Counted from the first letter of the stretch, positions 16,239 through 25,532 are shown. The stretch: 58,836 nt of DNA from Candidatus Rubrivivax defluviihabitans (GCA_016709385.1 JADJMW010000014.1:1-58836); one strand, 5' to 3'. Numbers and translations: made by a program. Notes: a model not told the origin generated them from the sequence alone.

Positions 16239-17659
16239 ATCCAGTTCAAGTGCAACCGGTGATCATGGCCGGCGGTTCGGGCACGCGGCTGTGGCCGCTG
16301 TCGCGGGCCGGGTTTCCCAAGCAGTTCCTGGTGCTGTCGGGAAATACCAGCCTGTTCCAGCAGGCCGCGGCGCGGTTGCAGGGGCTGGCTGGCGAGGGCT
16401 TGGCCGTGGCGGCACCGCTGGTGGTGTGCAACGAGGAACACCGCTTCCTGGTGCTGGACCAGCTGCGCGAGAGCCGGTCCGACCCCGCGGCCGTGCTGCT
16501 GGAGCCGGTGGGCCGCAATACCGCGCCGGCCGTGACCCTGGCGGCGCTGCAGGCGGTGGAAGCGCGCGCCGATCCGGTGCTGGTGGTCACGCCGGCCGAC
16601 CAGACCGTGACCGAAGCCACGGCCTTCAACGCCGCACTGGCACGCGCCGTGCGGGCTGCGAACGAAGGCGCCATCGTCATCCTCGGCGTCACGCCCGACC
16701 GGCCGGAAACGGGTTACGGCTATATCCGCGCCGATGGCCCACGCGTGGCGCAGTTCGTGGAAAAGCCCGACCTCGCCACGGCCGAGCAGTACCTGGCGCG
16801 CGGCGGCTATTTCTGGAATGCCGGCATGTTCGTGCTGAAGGCCTCGGCATGGCTCGAAGCGCTGCAGCGCTTCCGGCCCGACATGCTGGCCGCCTGCCGT
16901 GCGGCCTGGGCGGCGCGCAAGACCGACGCGCTGTTCGTGCGTCCGGGCGCGGCCGAATTCGCCGCCGTGCCGGGCGACTCGGTCGACTATGCGGTGATGG
17001 AAAAGTGCCCTGGCGTGCTCGACATCCGCATGGAACCGCTGGCCGCCGGCTGGAACGACCTCGGCGCCTGGGAAGCCGTGTGGCAGGTGGCCGAGAAAGA
17101 CGCGCAAGGCAATGCCGCGGTGGGTGACGCCATCGTCAGCGACAGCCACAACACCCTGGTGCACGCCACCAGCCGGCTCGTCAGCGTGGTGGGGCTGGAC
17201 GACGTGGTGGTGGTGGAGACGCCCGACGCCGTGCTCGTGGCCAGCCGCGAGAAGAGCCAGGACGTGAAGACCATCGTGGCGCAACTGGGCCGCGAACAGC
17301 GCGGCGAACAGGTGCTGCACCGCAAGGTGCACCGCCCCTGGGGCTGGTACGACGGCATCGACCAGGGCCCGCGGCACCAGGTCAAGCGCATCCTGGTCAA
17401 GCCGGGGGCGTCGTTGAGCCTGCAGATGCACCACCACCGCGCCGAACACTGGATCGTGGTCACCGGCACCGCCGAGGTCACGGTGGGCGACAAGGTGCTG
17501 CTGCTGGCCGAGAACCAGAGCACCTATATCCCGCTGGGCGCCACGCACCGCCTGCGCAACCCGGGCAAGGTGCCGCTGGAGATCATCGAGGTGCAGTCCG
17601 GCAGCTACCTCGGCGAGGACGACATCGTGCGTTTCGAAGATACCTACGGAAGATCATGA
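16235..17659 (+). CDS. manC: Mannose-1-phosphate guanylyltransferase / mannose-6-phosphate isomerase
   Basis: The protein has 474 residues, matching bifunctional ManC. The N-terminal nucleotidyltransferase has GGSGTRLWPLSR, then FVEKPD and YFWNAGMFV. The C-terminal cupin isomerase begins RPWGWYDGID and carries LQMHHHRAEHWIVV metal ligands and YIPLGATHRL. It makes GDP-mannose and converts fructose-6-P to mannose-6-P. It feeds gmd and fcl, 5 kb downstream. The start overlaps galE by 4 bases. Confidence 0.93.
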   Translation: MNPVQVQPVIMAGGSGTRLWPLSRAGFPKQFLVLSGNTSLFQQAAARLQGLAGEGLAVAAPLVVCNEEHRFLVLDQLRESRSDPAAVLLEPVGRNTAPAVTLAALQAVEARADPVLVVTPADQTVTEATAFNAALARAVRAANEGAIVILGVTPDRPETGYGYIRADGPRVAQFVEKPDLATAEQYLARGGYFWNAGMFVLKASAWLEALQRFRPDMLAACRAAWAARKTDALFVRPGAAEFAAVPGDSVDYAVMEKCPGVLDIRMEPLAAGWNDLGAWEAVWQVAEKDAQGNAAVGDAIVSDSHNTLVHATSRLVSVVGLDDVVVVETPDAVLVASREKSQDVKTIVAQLGREQRGEQVLHRKVHRPWGWYDGIDQGPRHQVKRILVKPGASLSLQMHHHRAEHWIVVTGTAEVTVGDKVLLLAENQSTYIPLGATHRLRNPGKVPLEIIEVQSGSYLGEDDIVRFEDTYGRS

Positions 17660-17770
17660 GCCCCCAGGCTGCGGCGCTGCGCGCCTTCGCCACCCCCCAG
17701 GGGGGCTCCTGCAGCGGCCCGGCAAAGCCGGCTCCGCGCAGGGCCTTGGCCCAACCAAACCACTGACACC
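17660..17770. repeat. Intergenic GC-rich hairpin element between manC and rfbB
   Basis: A 111-bp spacer with a C6-A-G7 palindromic core at 17693-17706 and further short GC inverted repeats (CCGGCAAAGCCGG). It resembles the dispersed GC-rich intergenic elements common in Comamonadaceae-type genomes, although only one copy was noticed here. It interrupts an otherwise overlapping operon and could act as a weak attenuator or mRNA-stability hairpin, which is inference. Confidence 0.45.
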
Positions 17771-18832
17771 ATGACCTTGCTCATCACCGGCGGCGCCGGC
17801 TTCATCGGCAGCAATTTCGTGCTCGACTGGCTGGCGCAGAGCGACGAGCCCGTCGTCAACCTGGATGCGCTGACCTACGCCGGCAACCTGCAGAACCTGG
17901 CGTCGCTGCAGGGTGACGCGCGGCATGTGTTCGTGCAGGGCGACATCGGCGACCGCGCCCTGCTCGACCGCTTGTTCGCGCAGCACCGGCCGCGCGCGGT
18001 GCTGCACTTCGCGGCCGAGAGCCACGTCGACCGCAGCATCCACGGCCCGGGCGCGTTCATCAAGACCAATGTCGAGGGCACGTTCACGCTGCTGGAAGCC
18101 TCGAGGGCGCATTGGAATGCGCTGGCGGATGAGGACAAGGCGGCATTTCGCTTCCATCACGTCAGCACCGACGAGGTCTACGGCAGCCTGGCGCCCGACG
18201 CACCGGCCTTCACCGAAACCCACCCCTACGAACCGAACAGCCCGTACAGCGCCAGCAAGGCCGCCAGCGACCACCTGGTGCGCGCCTGGCACCACACCTA
18301 CGGCCTGCCGGTGCTCACCACCAACTGCAGCAACAACTACGGGCCCTATCACTTTCCCGAGAAGCTGATCCCGCTGATGATCGTCAATGCGCTGGCGGGC
18401 AAGCCGCTGCCGATCTACGGCGACGGGCTGCAGGTGCGCGACTGGCTCTATGTCGGCGACCACTGCAGCGCCATCCGTGCCGTGCTGGCGCGTGGCCGCG
18501 TGGGCGAGGTCTACAACATCGGCGGCTGGAACGAGATGCCCAACCGCGATATCGTGCACCGCGTGTGTGCGCTGCTCGACGAGTTGCGGCCCAGCGGCGA
18601 AGGCCCGTATACGCGGCTCATCACCTTCGTGAAGGACCGTCCGGGCCACGACCGCCGTTATGCGATCGACGCGGGAAAGATCGAACGCGAACTCGGCTGG
18701 CGGCCGGCCGAGACCTTCGAGACCGGCATCCGCAAGACCGTGCAGTGGTACCTGGACCACGCCGACTGGGTGGCCAATGTGCAAAGCGGCGGCTACCGCG
18801 ACTGGCTGGCCACCAACTACAGCTCGCGATGA
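17771..18832 (+). CDS. rfbB: dTDP-glucose 4,6-dehydratase
   Basis: The protein has 353 residues. The NAD motif TGGAGFIGSNF is at the N-terminus, then FAAESHVDRSI, HVSTDEVYG with the catalytic Asp-Glu pair, and YSASKAASDHLVR with YxxxK. The C-terminal RPGHDRRYAID is diagnostic for RmlB/RfbB. It performs the second step of dTDP-L-rhamnose synthesis. The 3' end overlaps rfbD by four bases. Confidence 0.95.
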   Translation: MTLLITGGAGFIGSNFVLDWLAQSDEPVVNLDALTYAGNLQNLASLQGDARHVFVQGDIGDRALLDRLFAQHRPRAVLHFAAESHVDRSIHGPGAFIKTNVEGTFTLLEASRAHWNALADEDKAAFRFHHVSTDEVYGSLAPDAPAFTETHPYEPNSPYSASKAASDHLVRAWHHTYGLPVLTTNCSNNYGPYHFPEKLIPLMIVNALAGKPLPIYGDGLQVRDWLYVGDHCSAIRAVLARGRVGEVYNIGGWNEMPNRDIVHRVCALLDELRPSGEGPYTRLITFVKDRPGHDRRYAIDAGKIERELGWRPAETFETGIRKTVQWYLDHADWVANVQSGGYRDWLATNYSSR

Positions 18833-19734
18833 GCATGCGCATCCTCCTTCTGGGTTGCAAGGGCCAGGTCGGCTGGGAATTGCAGCGTTCGCTGGCACCG
18901 TTGGGCGAACTGCTGGCCTGCGACTTCGACACGCCGGGCGACCTGAAGGCCGACTTCTCCGACCCCGAGGCGCTGGCCGCGCTGGTGCGGCGCGTGCAGC
19001 CGCAGATCATCGTCAATTCGGCCGCGCACACCGCCGTCGACAAGGCCGAGAGCGAGCCCGACTTCGCCCGCACGCTCAACGCCACGGCGCCGGGCGTGCT
19101 GGCGCGCGAAGCCGCGGCGCTGGGCGCGCTGCTGGTGCACTACAGCACCGACTATGTCTTCGACGGCAGCGGCAGCGAGCCGCGCGGCGAAGACGCGCCC
19201 ACCGGCCCGCTGAGCGTGTACGGCCGCACCAAGCTGGAAGGCGAGCAACTCATCCGCGCCAGCGGCTGCCGCCACCTCATCCTGCGCACGAGCTGGGTCT
19301 ATGCCGCTCGCGGTGGCAATTTCGCGCGCACCATGCTCAAGCTGGCGGCGGAACGCGATTCACTCAAGGTCATCAGCGACCAGGTCGGCGCGCCCACCGG
19401 CGCCGAACTGCTGGCCGACGTGACCGCGCACGCCGTACGTCGCGTGCTGGCCGAACCGGCGCTGGCGGGCCTGTACCACTGCGTGGCCGGCGGCGAGACG
19501 AACTGGTTCGAGTACGCGCGCTTCGTCATCGAATGGGCGCGCGCGCACGGCCAGCCGGTGCGCGTGGCGCCCGACGCCATCCACTCCATCCCCACCAGCG
19601 ACTACCCGACGCCGGCCGCGCGCCCGCTGAATTCACGGCTGGCCACGCACCGGTTGCAGCAAGCCTTCGGCCTGACATTGCCGCACTGGCAGGTCGGCGT
19701 GGAGCGCATGCTCACCGAAGTCCTGGGCCGGTAA
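18829..19734 (+). CDS. rfbD: dTDP-4-dehydrorhamnose reductase
   Basis: The protein has 301 residues. The Rossmann start RILLLGCKGQVGWELQRSL, then NSAAHTAVDKAE, STDYVFDG and YGRTKLEGE with the catalytic tyrosine and lysine, and the closing RPLNSRL are all RmlD features. It makes dTDP-L-rhamnose. The ATG at 18829 overlaps the rfbB stop; a second in-frame ATG at 18835 is an alternative start. Confidence 0.95.
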   Translation: MSMRILLLGCKGQVGWELQRSLAPLGELLACDFDTPGDLKADFSDPEALAALVRRVQPQIIVNSAAHTAVDKAESEPDFARTLNATAPGVLAREAAALGALLVHYSTDYVFDGSGSEPRGEDAPTGPLSVYGRTKLEGEQLIRASGCRHLILRTSWVYAARGGNFARTMLKLAAERDSLKVISDQVGAPTGAELLADVTAHAVRRVLAEPALAGLYHCVAGGETNWFEYARFVIEWARAHGQPVRVAPDAIHSIPTSDYPTPAARPLNSRLATHRLQQAFGLTLPHWQVGVERMLTEVLGR

Positions 19735-19751
19735 AGCAGAAAGACCCGACC

Positions 19752-20633
19752 ATGCAACGCAAAGGCATCATCCTCGCCGGTGGCTCCGGTACCCGGCTGC
19801 ATCCGGCCACGCTCGCGGTGAGCAAGCAGCTCCTGCCGGTGTACGACAAGCCGATGATCTATTACCCGCTGAGCGCGCTCATGCTCGCCGGCATGCGCGA
19901 GGTGCTGATCATCAGCACGCCGCAGGACACGCCGCGCTTCCAGGCGTTGCTGGGCGACGGCAGCCGCTGGGGCATGCAGTTCAGCTATTGCGTGCAGCCC
20001 AGCCCCGACGGCCTGGCGCAGGCCTTCATCCTGGGCCGCAGCTTCGTCGGCGGCCGGCCCAGCGCACTGGTGCTGGGCGACAACATCTTCTACGGCCACG
20101 ACTTCGGGCAACTGCTGACGCGGGCCCATGCCCGCACCAGCGGCGCCAGCGTCTTCGCCTATCACGTGCAGGACCCCGAGCGCTACGGCGTGGTCGCCTT
20201 CGACGCGCACAAGCGCGCGCTCAGCATCGAGGAAAAGCCCAAGGCACCGAAGAGCAACTACGCCGTCACGGGCCTGTACTTCTACGACGAGCAGGTGTGC
20301 GACATCGCCGCCGCCATCCAGCCCAGCGCGCGTGGCGAGCTCGAGATCACCGAGGTCAATGCGCAGTACCTGCGGCAGGACCAGCTGGCGGTGGAGATCA
20401 TGGGCCGCGGTTATGCCTGGCTGGACACCGGCACCCACGACAGCCTGCTGGAGGCCGGCCAGTTCATCGCCACGATCGAGAAGCGTCAGGGCCTGAAGGT
20501 GGCCTGCCCGGAGGAGATCGCCTACCGTGCCGGCTGGATCGACGCCGCGCAACTGGAGGCGCTGGCCGCGCCGATGCTCAAGAACGGTTATGGCCAGTAT
20601 CTGATGCAGGTGCTGCGCGAGAAGGTGTTCTGA
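19752..20633 (+). CDS. rfbA: Glucose-1-phosphate thymidylyltransferase
   Basis: The protein has 293 residues. It has GIILAGGSGTRLHPATLAVS, then LPVYDKPMIYYPL, VLGDNIFYG, SIEEKPKAPKSNYAVTG and WLDTGTHDSLLEA, the complete RmlA pattern. It makes dTDP-glucose from dTTP and glucose-1-P. The preceding spacer of 17 bases has AAAGCAGAAAGA, a weak ribosome site. It overlaps rfbC by one base (TGATG). Confidence 0.95.
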   Translation: MQRKGIILAGGSGTRLHPATLAVSKQLLPVYDKPMIYYPLSALMLAGMREVLIISTPQDTPRFQALLGDGSRWGMQFSYCVQPSPDGLAQAFILGRSFVGGRPSALVLGDNIFYGHDFGQLLTRAHARTSGASVFAYHVQDPERYGVVAFDAHKRALSIEEKPKAPKSNYAVTGLYFYDEQVCDIAAAIQPSARGELEITEVNAQYLRQDQLAVEIMGRGYAWLDTGTHDSLLEAGQFIATIEKRQGLKVACPEEIAYRAGWIDAAQLEALAAPMLKNGYGQYLMQVLREKVF

Positions 20634-21202
20634 TGAAGCTGCTCGCAACCCGGCTGCCCGGCGTTCTGATCGTCGAACCGGCGGTCTTCGCCGACGACCG
20701 CGGCTGGTTCATGGAGAGCTTCAACGAAGCCCGCTTCGAAAGCGCGCTGGCCGCCTTGGGCCAACCGCTGCCGCGCCGTTTCGTGCAGGACAACCACTCC
20801 TGCAGCCGCGCCGGCGTGCTGCGCGGCCTGCACTACCAGCTGCCGCCGCATGCGCAGGGCAAGCTGGTGCGCGTGGTGCAGGGCGCGGCCTTCGACGTGG
20901 CGGTGGACCTCCGCCGCGAATCACCCACCTTCGGCCAGTGGGAAGGGGTGGAGCTGAGCGCGCTCAACAAACGCCAACTGTGGATTCCGGAAGGTTTCGC
21001 GCATGGCTTCCTGGCGCTGCAGGACGATACGCACTTCCTCTACAAGACCACCGACGTGTATGCCCGCGACTGCGAACGCAGCATCCGCTGGGACGACCCC
21101 GCCATCGGCATCGGCTGGCCGCTGCCACCGGGCCTGAAGGCGCCGTTGGTGGCCCCGAAGGACGCCGCCGCCCCGGTACTCGACGCCGCCGACCTATCCT
21201 GA
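20633..21202 (+). CDS. rfbC: dTDP-4-dehydrorhamnose 3,5-epimerase
   Basis: The protein has 189 residues. A cupin with DDRGWFMESFNE, QDNHSCSRAGVLRGLHYQ (catalytic His), GKLVRVVQGAAFDVAVDLR, IPEGFAHGF and the late YKTTDVYA. It is the third enzyme of the rhamnose pathway. The gene order rfbBDAC is standard. It is the last gene of the plus-strand operon, directly before a perfect hairpin. Confidence 0.95.
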   Translation: MKLLATRLPGVLIVEPAVFADDRGWFMESFNEARFESALAALGQPLPRRFVQDNHSCSRAGVLRGLHYQLPPHAQGKLVRVVQGAAFDVAVDLRRESPTFGQWEGVELSALNKRQLWIPEGFAHGFLALQDDTHFLYKTTDVYARDCERSIRWDDPAIGIGWPLPPGLKAPLVAPKDAAAPVLDAADLS

Positions 21203-21208
21203 AAGAAC

Positions 21209-21255
21209 GGGGTCAGGTCTTGCCTTTTGCGAGGCAAAAGGCAAGACCTGACCCC
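21209..21255. repeat. REP-like perfect hairpin (copy A) between rfbC and ugd
   Basis: Two perfectly complementary 22-base arms (21209-21230 and 21234-21255) separated by a 3-base loop. The arm begins GGGGTCAGGTCTTGCC. It is the same sequence as the RAYT unit ends at 31706 and 32672. It lies between the convergent rfbC and ugd genes, followed by a T-rich stretch, so it can serve as a bidirectional terminator. Confidence 0.85.
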
Positions 21256-21276
21256 TACTTTCTTGACCCCTTCTTT

Positions 21277-22605
21277 CTAGGTGGCTGCGCGGCCGATGCC
21301 GTGGTACTCGATGCCCTGCAGGCGCATCAGCGCCGGGTCGAAGATATTGCGGCCGTCGAAGACCAGCGGCTGCTTCAATGCGGACTTGATGGCGTCGAAG
21401 TCAGGGGTGCGGAATTCCTTCCACTCCGTGACCACCAGCAGCGCGTCGGCGCCTTCCAGCGCTTCGTAGGGGTTGTCAACGAAGTGCAGGCCCGGGGTGC
21501 CGGCCAACACGCGCCTGGCCTCGGGCATGGCCACCGGGTCGTAGACCTGCAGCACCGCGCCGCGGCGCGCCAGCTCGGTCACGATGACGCGGCTGGGCGC
21601 CTCGCGCATGTCATCGGTATTGGGCTTGAAGGCCAGGCCCCACAGGGCGAAACGACGGCCGGCCAGGTCTTGCCCGAAGCGCGCCGTGACCTTGTCCACC
21701 AGCACCAGCTTCTGCCGCTCGTTGGCCGCTTCCACCGCCGATAGCACCTGCAGCGGCAGGCCATTGACTTGGCCCGTGTGGATGAGCGCCTTCACGTCCT
21801 TGGGAAAGCAGCTGCCACCGTAGCCGGTGCCGGCGTAGAGGAAATGCGTGCCGATGCGCGGATCGCTGCCGATGCCCAGCCGCACCTGCTCGATGTCGGC
21901 GCCCACGCGCTCGGCCAGCAGCGCCAGCTCGTTCATGAAGCTGATGCGCGTGGCCAGCATGGCGTTGGCGGCGTACTTGGTGAACTCGGCGCTCTTCACG
22001 TCCATCAGCTGCAAGCGATCGCGGTTGCGCATGAAGGGCTGGTACAGGGCGCGCATGAGCAGGATGGCGCGCTCGTCGTCGGCGCCGACGATGATGCGGT
22101 CGGGCCGCATGCAGTCCTCGACCGCCGCACCCTCCTTCAGGAATTCCGGGTTGGAGACGACGGCGAATTCCATCTCCAGGCCACGCGAGTGCAGCGCCGC
22201 GGCCACCGCCTCGCGCACGCGGCCGGCGGTACCCACCGGCACCGTGCTCTTGTCGACGATGACCTTGTAGTCGGTCATGTGGCGACCGATGCTGGCGGCC
22301 GCCGCCAGCACGTATTGCATGTCGGCCGAGCCGTCCTCGTCGGGGGGCGTGCCGACACCGATGAACTGGATGGTGCCGTGGCCCACGGCGGCGGCCACGT
22401 CGGTGGTGAACTGCAGCCGCCCCGCAGCGGCATTGCGCTGCACCAGGGTTTCCAGCCCGGGCTCGTGGATCGGAATGCCACCCTCGTTGAGGATGCGGAT
22501 CTTGCTTTCGTCGACGTCCAGGCACACCACGTGATTGCCCATTTCGGCCAGGCAGGCGCCGGTGACCAGACCCACATAACCCGTGCCGACGACGGTGACT
22601 TTCAT
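21277..22605 (-). CDS. ugd: UDP-glucose 6-dehydrogenase
   Basis: The protein has 442 residues. N-terminal VVGTGYVGLVTGACLAEMG binds NAD. The central domain has EFLKEGAA, and the catalytic cysteine is in GYGGSCFPKDVKAL; the C-terminal domain holds WGLAFKPNTDDMREAPS. It oxidises UDP-glucose to UDP-glucuronate, giving an acidic precursor for the EPS. It is convergent with rfbC and divergent from gmd. Confidence 0.95.
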   Translation of the reverse strand: MKVTVVGTGYVGLVTGACLAEMGNHVVCLDVDESKIRILNEGGIPIHEPGLETLVQRNAAAGRLQFTTDVAAAVGHGTIQFIGVGTPPDEDGSADMQYVLAAAASIGRHMTDYKVIVDKSTVPVGTAGRVREAVAAALHSRGLEMEFAVVSNPEFLKEGAAVEDCMRPDRIIVGADDERAILLMRALYQPFMRNRDRLQLMDVKSAEFTKYAANAMLATRISFMNELALLAERVGADIEQVRLGIGSDPRIGTHFLYAGTGYGGSCFPKDVKALIHTGQVNGLPLQVLSAVEAANERQKLVLVDKVTARFGQDLAGRRFALWGLAFKPNTDDMREAPSRVIVTELARRGAVLQVYDPVAMPEARRVLAGTPGLHFVDNPYEALEGADALLVVTEWKEFRTPDFDAIKSALKQPLVFDGRNIFDPALMRLQGIEYHGIGRAAT

Positions 22606-22740
22606 GCTTGAAGAGATCCGGAAGATGAAACCGGTCGATTCTCACACCCCGCCGCGGCAGCACGGCGGGAGGCGACCGAACCCATCGGTCGCCCGCGTGA
22701 CGGAGTGGTATCTTCCCCGCCTCATTTCCAGTCCACGCGC

Positions 22741-23868
22741 ATGACCAAGACCGCACTCATCACCGGCGTCACCGGCCAGGACGGCGCCTACCTGGCCCAG
22801 TTGCTGCTGGAAAAGGGCTACCACGTGCACGGCATCAAGCGCCGCGCCTCGCTCTTCAACACCGACCGCGTGGACCACCTGTACCAGGACCCGCACGTTG
22901 AGCACCAGCGCTTTTCGCTGCACTACGGCGACCTCACCGACAGCACGAATCTCATCCGCATCGTGCAGCAGGTGCAGCCCGACGAGATCTACAACCTGGG
23001 CGCCATGAGCCACGTGGCAGTGAGCTTCGAGCAGCCCGAATACACGGCCGATGCCGACGGCGTGGGCACGCTGCGGCTGCTGGAGGCGATCCGCATCCTG
23101 GGCCTGCAGAAGAAGACGCGCTTCTACCAGGCCAGCACCAGCGAGCTCTACGGCCTGGTGCAGGAGGTACCGCAGAAGGAAACCACACCGTTCTACCCGC
23201 GCAGCCCCTATGCGGTGGCCAAGCTGTATGCCTACTGGATCACGGTGAACTACCGCGAGGCCTACGGCCTGTATGCCTGCAACGGCATCCTGTTCAACCA
23301 CGAGAGCCCGATCCGCGGCGAGACCTTCGTCACGCGCAAGATCACGCGTGCCGTGGCGCGCATCGCGCTGGGCCTGCAGGACTGCCTGTACCTGGGCAAC
23401 CTGAGCGCGCTGCGCGACTGGGGCCACGCCCGCGACTACGTGATGATGCAGTGGCTGATGCTGCAGCAGGACCAGCCCGAGGACTACGTGATCGCCACCG
23501 GCGAACAATACAGCGTGCGCGACTTCGTGCAGCGTGCCGCGGCCGAACTGGGCATCGCGATGCGCTTCGAAGGCCAGGGCGAGGCCGAGGTGGGTGTCGT
23601 GACCGAGGTCGTGCGAACGGCCGGCGAGTTGCGTGCCCGGTGCAAGCCCGGTGACGTGGTCGTGAAGGTCGACCCGCGCTATTTCCGCCCCACCGAGGTG
23701 GAAACCCTGCTCGGCGATCCGTCCAAGGCCAAGGCCCGGCTCGGCTGGGAACCCACCACCAGCTTCGAAACCCTGGTGCGCGAAATGGTGGAAAGCGACT
23801 ACACGGCGGCCAAGCGCGACAGCCTGGTCAAGCTGGCCGGCTTCAAGGCCTACGACCACCACGAGTGA
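22741..23868 (+). CDS. gmd: GDP-mannose 4,6-dehydratase
   Basis: The protein has 375 residues. It starts MTKTALITGVTGQDGAYLAQ, then GIKRRASLFNTDRVDH, FYQASTSELYG, PRSPYAVAKLYAYW with YxxxK, and NHESPIRGETFVTRKI, all diagnostic for Gmd. It converts GDP-mannose to GDP-4-keto-6-deoxymannose. Together with manC and fcl it makes GDP-L-fucose. The upstream 135 bp, shared with ugd, hold a putative divergent promoter but no clear boxes. Confidence 0.95.
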   Translation: MTKTALITGVTGQDGAYLAQLLLEKGYHVHGIKRRASLFNTDRVDHLYQDPHVEHQRFSLHYGDLTDSTNLIRIVQQVQPDEIYNLGAMSHVAVSFEQPEYTADADGVGTLRLLEAIRILGLQKKTRFYQASTSELYGLVQEVPQKETTPFYPRSPYAVAKLYAYWITVNYREAYGLYACNGILFNHESPIRGETFVTRKITRAVARIALGLQDCLYLGNLSALRDWGHARDYVMMQWLMLQQDQPEDYVIATGEQYSVRDFVQRAAAELGIAMRFEGQGEAEVGVVTEVVRTAGELRARCKPGDVVVKVDPRYFRPTEVETLLGDPSKAKARLGWEPTTSFETLVREMVESDYTAAKRDSLVKLAGFKAYDHHE

Positions 23869-24869
23869 CCGCGGCGGCGCGCGCGATGACCCCCCGCTCC
23901 CGCATCTACGTGGCCGGCCACCGCGGCCTGGTGGGCAGCGCCATCGCGCGCCGCCTGCGGGCCGCCGGCCACACGCAAGTCATCACGCGGACGCACGCCG
24001 AGCTCGACCTCGCCGACGAGCACGCCACACGGGCTTTCTTCCAGGCCGAACGGCCGGAATTCGTCTTCCTGGCCGCGGCCAAGGTGGGCGGTATCGTGGC
24101 CAACAACACTTATCCGGCGGAATTCATCCGCGACAACCTGGCCATCCAGACGAACGTCATCCACGCCGCCTGGCAGGCCGGCGTGCAGCGGCTGCTGTTC
24201 CTGGGCAGCAGCTGCATCTACCCCAAGCTGGCACCGCAGCCCATGAAGGAGAGCTGCCTGCTGACCGGGGCGCTGGAGCCCACCAACCGGCCTTATGCGC
24301 TGGCCAAGATTGCCGGCATCGAGATGTGCTGGTCGTACAACCGCCAGTACGGCACGCGCTTTCTCGCGGCCATGCCCACCAACCTGTATGGGCCCGGCGA
24401 CAACTACCACCCCACGCACAGCCACGTCATCCCGGGGCTGCTGCGCAAGTTTCACGAGGCCAGGGTGCGCGGCGACGAGGCCGTCGCCGTGTGGGGCACC
24501 GGCACGCCGCGGCGTGAATTCCTCTACAGCGACGACATGGCCGACGCCTGCGTCTTCCTCATGAACCTGCCCGAAGAGCGCTACACCGCACTGCTGGGCA
24601 GCGACGAAAGCGTGAGCGGGCGCTTCGAGCCGCCGCTGGTGAATATCGGCGTCGGCGCCGACGTGACCATTGCCGAGCTGGCCGCATTGGTGGCGCGCGT
24701 GGTGGGTTATGCGGGCCGCATCGAATACGACCGCAGCAAACCCGACGGCACGCCGCGCAAGCTGATGGACGTGGGGCTGATCAACGGCGCCGGCTGGAAG
24801 GCAAGCACGGCGCTGGAAGATGGCCTGAGGGTGGCCTACGCCGAATTCGTGCAGCAGCACGCGGGCTGA
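23865..24869 (+). CDS. fcl: GDP-L-fucose synthase
   Basis: The protein has up to 334 residues. It has YVAGHRGLVGSAIARRL, AAKVGGIVANNTYPAEFI, FLGSSCIYPKLAPQP and RPYALAKIAGIEMCWSYN with the catalytic YxxxK, plus NLYGPGDNYHP. It performs epimerisation and reduction to GDP-L-fucose. The GTG at 23865 overlaps the gmd stop by four bases; the ATG at 23886 is an alternative that starts closer to the Rossmann strand. Confidence 0.95.
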   Translation: MTAAARAMTPRSRIYVAGHRGLVGSAIARRLRAAGHTQVITRTHAELDLADEHATRAFFQAERPEFVFLAAAKVGGIVANNTYPAEFIRDNLAIQTNVIHAAWQAGVQRLLFLGSSCIYPKLAPQPMKESCLLTGALEPTNRPYALAKIAGIEMCWSYNRQYGTRFLAAMPTNLYGPGDNYHPTHSHVIPGLLRKFHEARVRGDEAVAVWGTGTPRREFLYSDDMADACVFLMNLPEERYTALLGSDESVSGRFEPPLVNIGVGADVTIAELAALVARVVGYAGRIEYDRSKPDGTPRKLMDVGLINGAGWKASTALEDGLRVAYAEFVQQHAG

Positions 24870-24917
24870 TCGAGGCCGGGCGCCGCGACCCGGCGCCGAT
24901 GCAAGCACGGTACCGCC

Positions 24918-25301
24918 TCAGCGCGGCCGCGTGTGGCGCCTGATCCAGTCGGCGAAGCCGGCTTCGTCCAGGCTGCCCTCGGCCAAGGCCAGCATGGTGG
25001 TCGTGGCCTCCACCTGCGACGCCACCAGACGCTGCCCGTTTAGGGCCAGAAACAGGCCGACGGCGAGAAAGGCCGCCCGCTTGTTGCCGTCGACAAAGGC
25101 GTGGTTCTTGGCCAGGCCCACGCCATACGACGCCGCGAGCGCGGCAAAGTCCGGCTCGCCATACGCCGCCAGGTTGAGCGGGCGCGCCAGTGCCGAGTCG
25201 AGCAGGCCTTCGTCGCGCAGGCCAGCGGCACCACCGTGCTCGGCCAGACTGTCGGCGTGAAGCAGCAACAACGCCCGCCTGTCCACCCAGCGCCAGTTCA
25301 T
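24918..25301 (-). CDS. doc: Doc-type toxin (Fic/Doc family)
   Basis: The protein has 127 residues. It carries the Fic core HAFVDGNKRAAF (H-x-F-x-D-G-N-K-R) with the upstream RDEGLLDSALARP helix typical of death-on-curing proteins. Doc phosphorylates EF-Tu in the P1 phage system. The short form without the inhibitory helix fits a two-gene toxin-antitoxin locus. Its ATG overlaps the antitoxin stop by 4 bases. Confidence 0.9.
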   Translation of the reverse strand: MNWRWVDRRALLLLHADSLAEHGGAAGLRDEGLLDSALARPLNLAAYGEPDFAALAASYGVGLAKNHAFVDGNKRAAFLAVGLFLALNGQRLVASQVEATTTMLALAEGSLDEAGFADWIRRHTRPR

Positions 25302-25522
25302 TTGGCCAACTGGTGAAAGGTATCGCGGTACTCGCGCATGAACTCATGGCCCAGCGTCAACTGCTCTGCCACGGCCGGGTCGTACGGCGTGATCGTCACC
25401 CCGCCCGGCGCGTCGGTCACGAAGACGGTGTCGCCCTTTTCCAGCTTCAGCCGCGCCAGGATCTCCTTGGGCAGGATCACACCGACGGAATTGCCGATCT
25501 GGGTCAGTTTGAGGGTGGTCAT
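25298..25522 (-). CDS. AbrB/MazE-type antitoxin paired with Doc
   Basis: The protein has 74 residues. The N-terminal half is a swapped-hairpin AbrB DNA-binding domain (LTQIGNSVGVILPKEILARL, then KGDTVFV). The C-terminal half (AVAEQLTLGHEFMREYRDTF) is the likely toxin-binding helix. A GGAG lies 9 bases upstream of the ATG. The overlap with doc implies co-expression. Autoregulation through a nearby palindrome is likely. Confidence 0.85.
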   Translation of the reverse strand: MTTLKLTQIGNSVGVILPKEILARLKLEKGDTVFVTDAPGGVTITPYDPAVAEQLTLGHEFMREYRDTFHQLAK

Positions 25523-25532
25523 GGTCTGTGCT

